From Mariprofundus sp. NF (GTDB lineage Bacteria; Pseudomonadota; Zetaproteobacteria; Mariprofundales; Mariprofundaceae), in the NCBI RefSeq assembly GCF_013387455.1, contig NZ_VWNC01000003.1, positions 1 to 64,000 on the forward strand: a stretch of DNA of 64,000 nucleotides, read 5' to 3'. Below, in pieces: positions 62,107-64,000 of the stretch. Below the pieces are notes generated by a model. The model was not told the DNA's origin, ran no database searches, and saw nothing but the letters and a program-made list of their open reading frames with translations. How positions within the stretch are numbered: position 1 is the stretch's first letter; every line of letters starts with the position of its first letter. Both the position numbers and the translations under genes were made by a program.

Positions 62107-63603
62107 TTAATTCTTAATCTGAACATCCATCAAGCCGCGTAGGTTGCCATCCGGCATCGGTTTGAAGCCGCTGATGCGCGGGCCGGAGACGGCAATGACC
62201 GGATCATACCAGAGTGGGATATAGACCTTATCCTGCTGCATCTTCTGTTGAATCTTCGCATAGATCAGCTTGCGTTCAGGCTGGCTCTCTCCGGCTGCGG
62301 CAGCATCTAGCCAGCTATCCACTTGCGGATTGCTGTAGCGGCCACGGTTGGCACCTTTGGGTGGCCACATCTCAGTGTGCAGAATCCAGCGGTAGATATC
62401 GGGATCGGTGATGCCCACCCAGGCGAGAGAGAAGACCTGAAAATCACCGCGTTTGATGCGGGCATAGAAACCGCCCCACTCCAGTGATTCAATCGAAACT
62501 TTAATACCAACCTGCTGCCACATCGCGGCAATGGCTGTGGCCAGACGCAGGCGGATCGGATCGGTACTGGTTCTATAGTTGAGCACAAAACGGATGCCAT
62601 CTTTATCCCTAGGGAAACCGGCCTGATCAAGCAGGGATTCGGCTTCAGTGAGATCAAACGGGGTAACTGGCAGCGGATTGGAGGCCCAGTGGCTGGCTGT
62701 AAGTACTGTTTCGGCAAGGACAGGCAGATCAGAGAAGAGTGCGGCTTTGAGCTTGTTGCGATCCAGCGCCAGTGCCAGTGCTTTGCGAACGCGAACATCA
62801 CCTACCACTCTGTCCTGCATATTCAGGCCGATATAGGAGAAGGTGGTGGATGGTGCGGTTTGAATGTTGAGCTGCTTCTGCTCACGAATATAGGGCAGCA
62901 GATGCGGCGGCAGATCATTCTGCACAAAGTCGAGTTCACCACGGGTCAGTTTCAGCACCCTTGTGACCGGATCTTTCACACCGTTAAAGCGGATTTTAGC
63001 AACGCTGCCGACGTTTTCCCTGCGCTCAAGGGTGATGCCACTCTCACCCCACTCGGTGAGCTTATAGGGGCCACAACCGATGGTTTTGTGTGCATCATGG
63101 GGCGCAGAGGCGATCGATGCAGGGAGAATGCCTAGATTCAGACGGGTCAGCAGTGAGGCGTCGGGTTTGGAGAGGTGAATGGTGATTTGATGTTCACTAT
63201 CAACTTCAACACGTTCAATAGCAGAAAAACTCGCTTTAAGCGGACTGACAAGTTTGGCATCAATGACCGCATTGAGTGTGGCTGCGACATCGTTTGCTGT
63301 CACCGGGCTACCATCACTAAAGGTGATGCCCTGCTTAATTCTGAAATGCCACAGCAGTGGCTCAGGGTGGCTCCAGCGCTCGGCCAGATCAGCTTCGGCA
63401 TTGAATGATGCATCCAGCCTCAACAGGCCACGATGCAGAAAATCCTGCACACGCACCGATGCAGCATCGGTGGCAAAGCGGGGATCAACCGTGATCGGTA
63501 GCTGTGCCAGCCCCACGCGCAGCAGGTCACGATCACTCTCAGCCTGCTGGCAACCGGCCAGAAGCAGCACACAAAGAATCGACCTTAAGAGAAAAATTTT
63601 CAT
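62107..63603 (-). CDS. ABC transporter substrate-binding lipoprotein (peptide/nickel type, SBP_bac_5)
   Basis: A 498-aa protein with a signal peptide ending in a lipobox (CVLLLAGCQQ). SBP_bac_5 features include LAERWSHPEPLLWHFRIKQGITFSDGSPVTANDV and IGCGPYKLTEW. It binds oligopeptides or a related ligand for import. No permease genes are in view. Confidence 0.9.
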   Translation of the reverse strand: MKIFLLRSILCVLLLAGCQQAESDRDLLRVGLAQLPITVDPRFATDAASVRVQDFLHRGLLRLDASFNAEADLAERWSHPEPLLWHFRIKQGITFSDGSPVTANDVAATLNAVIDAKLVSPLKASFSAIERVEVDSEHQITIHLSKPDASLLTRLNLGILPASIASAPHDAHKTIGCGPYKLTEWGESGITLERRENVGSVAKIRFNGVKDPVTRVLKLTRGELDFVQNDLPPHLLPYIREQKQLNIQTAPSTTFSYIGLNMQDRVVGDVRVRKALALALDRNKLKAALFSDLPVLAETVLTASHWASNPLPVTPFDLTEAESLLDQAGFPRDKDGIRFVLNYRTSTDPIRLRLATAIAAMWQQVGIKVSIESLEWGGFYARIKRGDFQVFSLAWVGITDPDIYRWILHTEMWPPKGANRGRYSNPQVDSWLDAAAAGESQPERKLIYAKIQQKMQQDKVYIPLWYDPVIAVSGPRISGFKPMPDGNLRGLMDVQIKN

Positions 63604-63634
63604 CAACAGAACAGAGGATGCTTCAATTTTGATT

Positions 63635-63780
63635 CATGGCAAGGCGTAAGGCGCGCAAAACCGGAGCGTATTGAAATACGTGACTCAGGCATCCACTGCC
63701 TTCGCCCTTCGGGCAATCCTTGATTGTCCAAACGGCTCCTGCCTTTTTGTGAGGATTTGAGCACCGAAGCAACGCAGCTA
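63635..63780. repeat. Small intergenic repeat element with CGTATT hairpin
   Basis: Contains GGCAAGGCGTAAGGCGCG, the hairpin CGTATT-GA-AATACG and GAAGCAACGCAG, with a 70-base segment between two GTGA copies that looks like an insertion. AAGGCG and GCAACGCAG are shared with the element at 23899-23977. No gene is seen in this 200-base gap. Confidence 0.4.
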
Positions 63781-63805
63781 TGGGACAAAAGTGGAGTATT
63801 CATTT

Positions 63806-64000
63806 TTATATCCGAGTCCAGAGACTCATCGCCTCTACATGCCCTGCCCCGGGAAAAAGATCCAGTGCACGCAGCGCTTTGAACTGATATCCATGCTTTT
63901 TCAGAATAGCACCATCCCTTGCTCCAGCCGCCACATCACAAGAGATCATAATAATCTTTTCCGGCAGCAGACGTGAAATCTGATCACAGATCCGTTTGGC
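63806..64000 (-). CDS. RumA/TrmA-like RNA (uracil-5)-methyltransferase, C-terminus (partial)
   Basis: The last 64 residues run to the window edge: IIMISCDVAAGARDGAILKK, ALRALDLFPGAGHVEAMSLW. This is the SPOUT-independent m5U methyltransferase tail, with the usual SCNP loop written SCDV. DLFPGAGHVE is the conserved Glu-containing motif. The start is outside the window. Confidence 0.75.
   Translation of the reverse strand, partial: AKRICDQISRLLPEKIIMISCDVAAGARDGAILKKHGYQFKALRALDLFPGAGHVEAMSLWTRI

Overview
The window looks like a chromosomal segment of a Gram-negative, flagellated, microaerophilic proteobacterium of about 50% GC. The combination of a complete cbb3 oxidase cluster, a one-piece pyruvate:ferredoxin oxidoreductase (NifJ), an RpoN/FliA-type flagellin locus with several SPINDLY-type O-GlcNAc transferases, and a housekeeping block trpS-scpA-scpB-rluB fits a zetaproteobacterium (Mariprofundus-like iron oxidiser). 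That placement is inference from gene content, not from a phylogenetic marker.

Layout. (1) 1-9.5 kb: AT-richer accessory DNA, the end of a genomic island inserted at a tRNA-Met(CAT) gene. It has an IS3-type transposase tail, a serine protease whose 5' end is lost at the IS boundary, a 0.8-kb array of 103-bp tandem repeats with nested hairpins, a Lon-like AAA+ ATPase without a protease domain, a DEDDh exonuclease, an AlpA-type regulator coupled to a 62-aa protein, a DUF6602-like nuclease candidate and an Mrr-like nuclease facing each other, and a P4-type tyrosine integrase. Between integrase and tRNA lie palindromic operators and 10-bp-phased ATTGGA repeats that look like integrase/excisionase arm sites. 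(2) 9.5-18.2 kb: tRNA-Met and the leftward cbb3 cluster ccoNOQP - 36-aa membrane peptide - ccoG-ccoH-ccoI - unknown membrane protein - ccoS. Structural subunits, copper loading (CcoI) and assembly factors form one tightly packed operon with a consensus promoter and an Fnr-like dyad. (3) 18.3-21.4 kb: unknown anchored proteins, a soluble histidine kinase, a TauE/UreH-like membrane protein, and two paralogous stand-alone AP2-like mini-proteins. (4) 21.5-30.9 kb: trpS (Fe-S type), scpA, scpB, rluB, a HhH-GPD glycosylase, uvrC, a phosphohexomutase and a B12-binding radical SAM protein, all rightward. (5) 31-42 kb, leftward: GNAT, DHOD-like protein and NifJ (with a Fur-like palindrome upstream), an ECF sigma/anti-sigma/VWA-lipoprotein operon, and a Rep-type helicase. 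(6) 42-43.5 kb: a second phosphohexomutase.

(7) 43.5-57.2 kb: flagellar filament locus, with two fliS copies, a FliT-like chaperone, fliD, flaG and flagellin, interleaved with three SPINDLY-type glycosyltransferases. One of these is an unusual 1096-aa fusion of glycosyltransferase, class I methyltransferase, Thr/Ser/Pro linker and FkbM methyltransferase. Sigma-28 promoters (TAAA-N15-CCGATA type) precede flagellin, fliS and a small secreted-looking protein; a sigma-54-type promoter precedes one glycosyltransferase. Together this suggests that flagellin is modified with a (possibly methylated) HexNAc. (8) 57.3-64 kb: mnmA, Nudix, VOC, a PAS-GGDEF-EAL protein, a peptide-type ABC substrate-binding lipoprotein, and the C-terminus of a RumA/TrmA-like rRNA methyltransferase at the right edge.

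No rRNA genes or CRISPR arrays were seen. Two small dispersed repeat families (near 40.0/62.1 kb and near 23.9/63.6 kb) mark old mobile-element activity.
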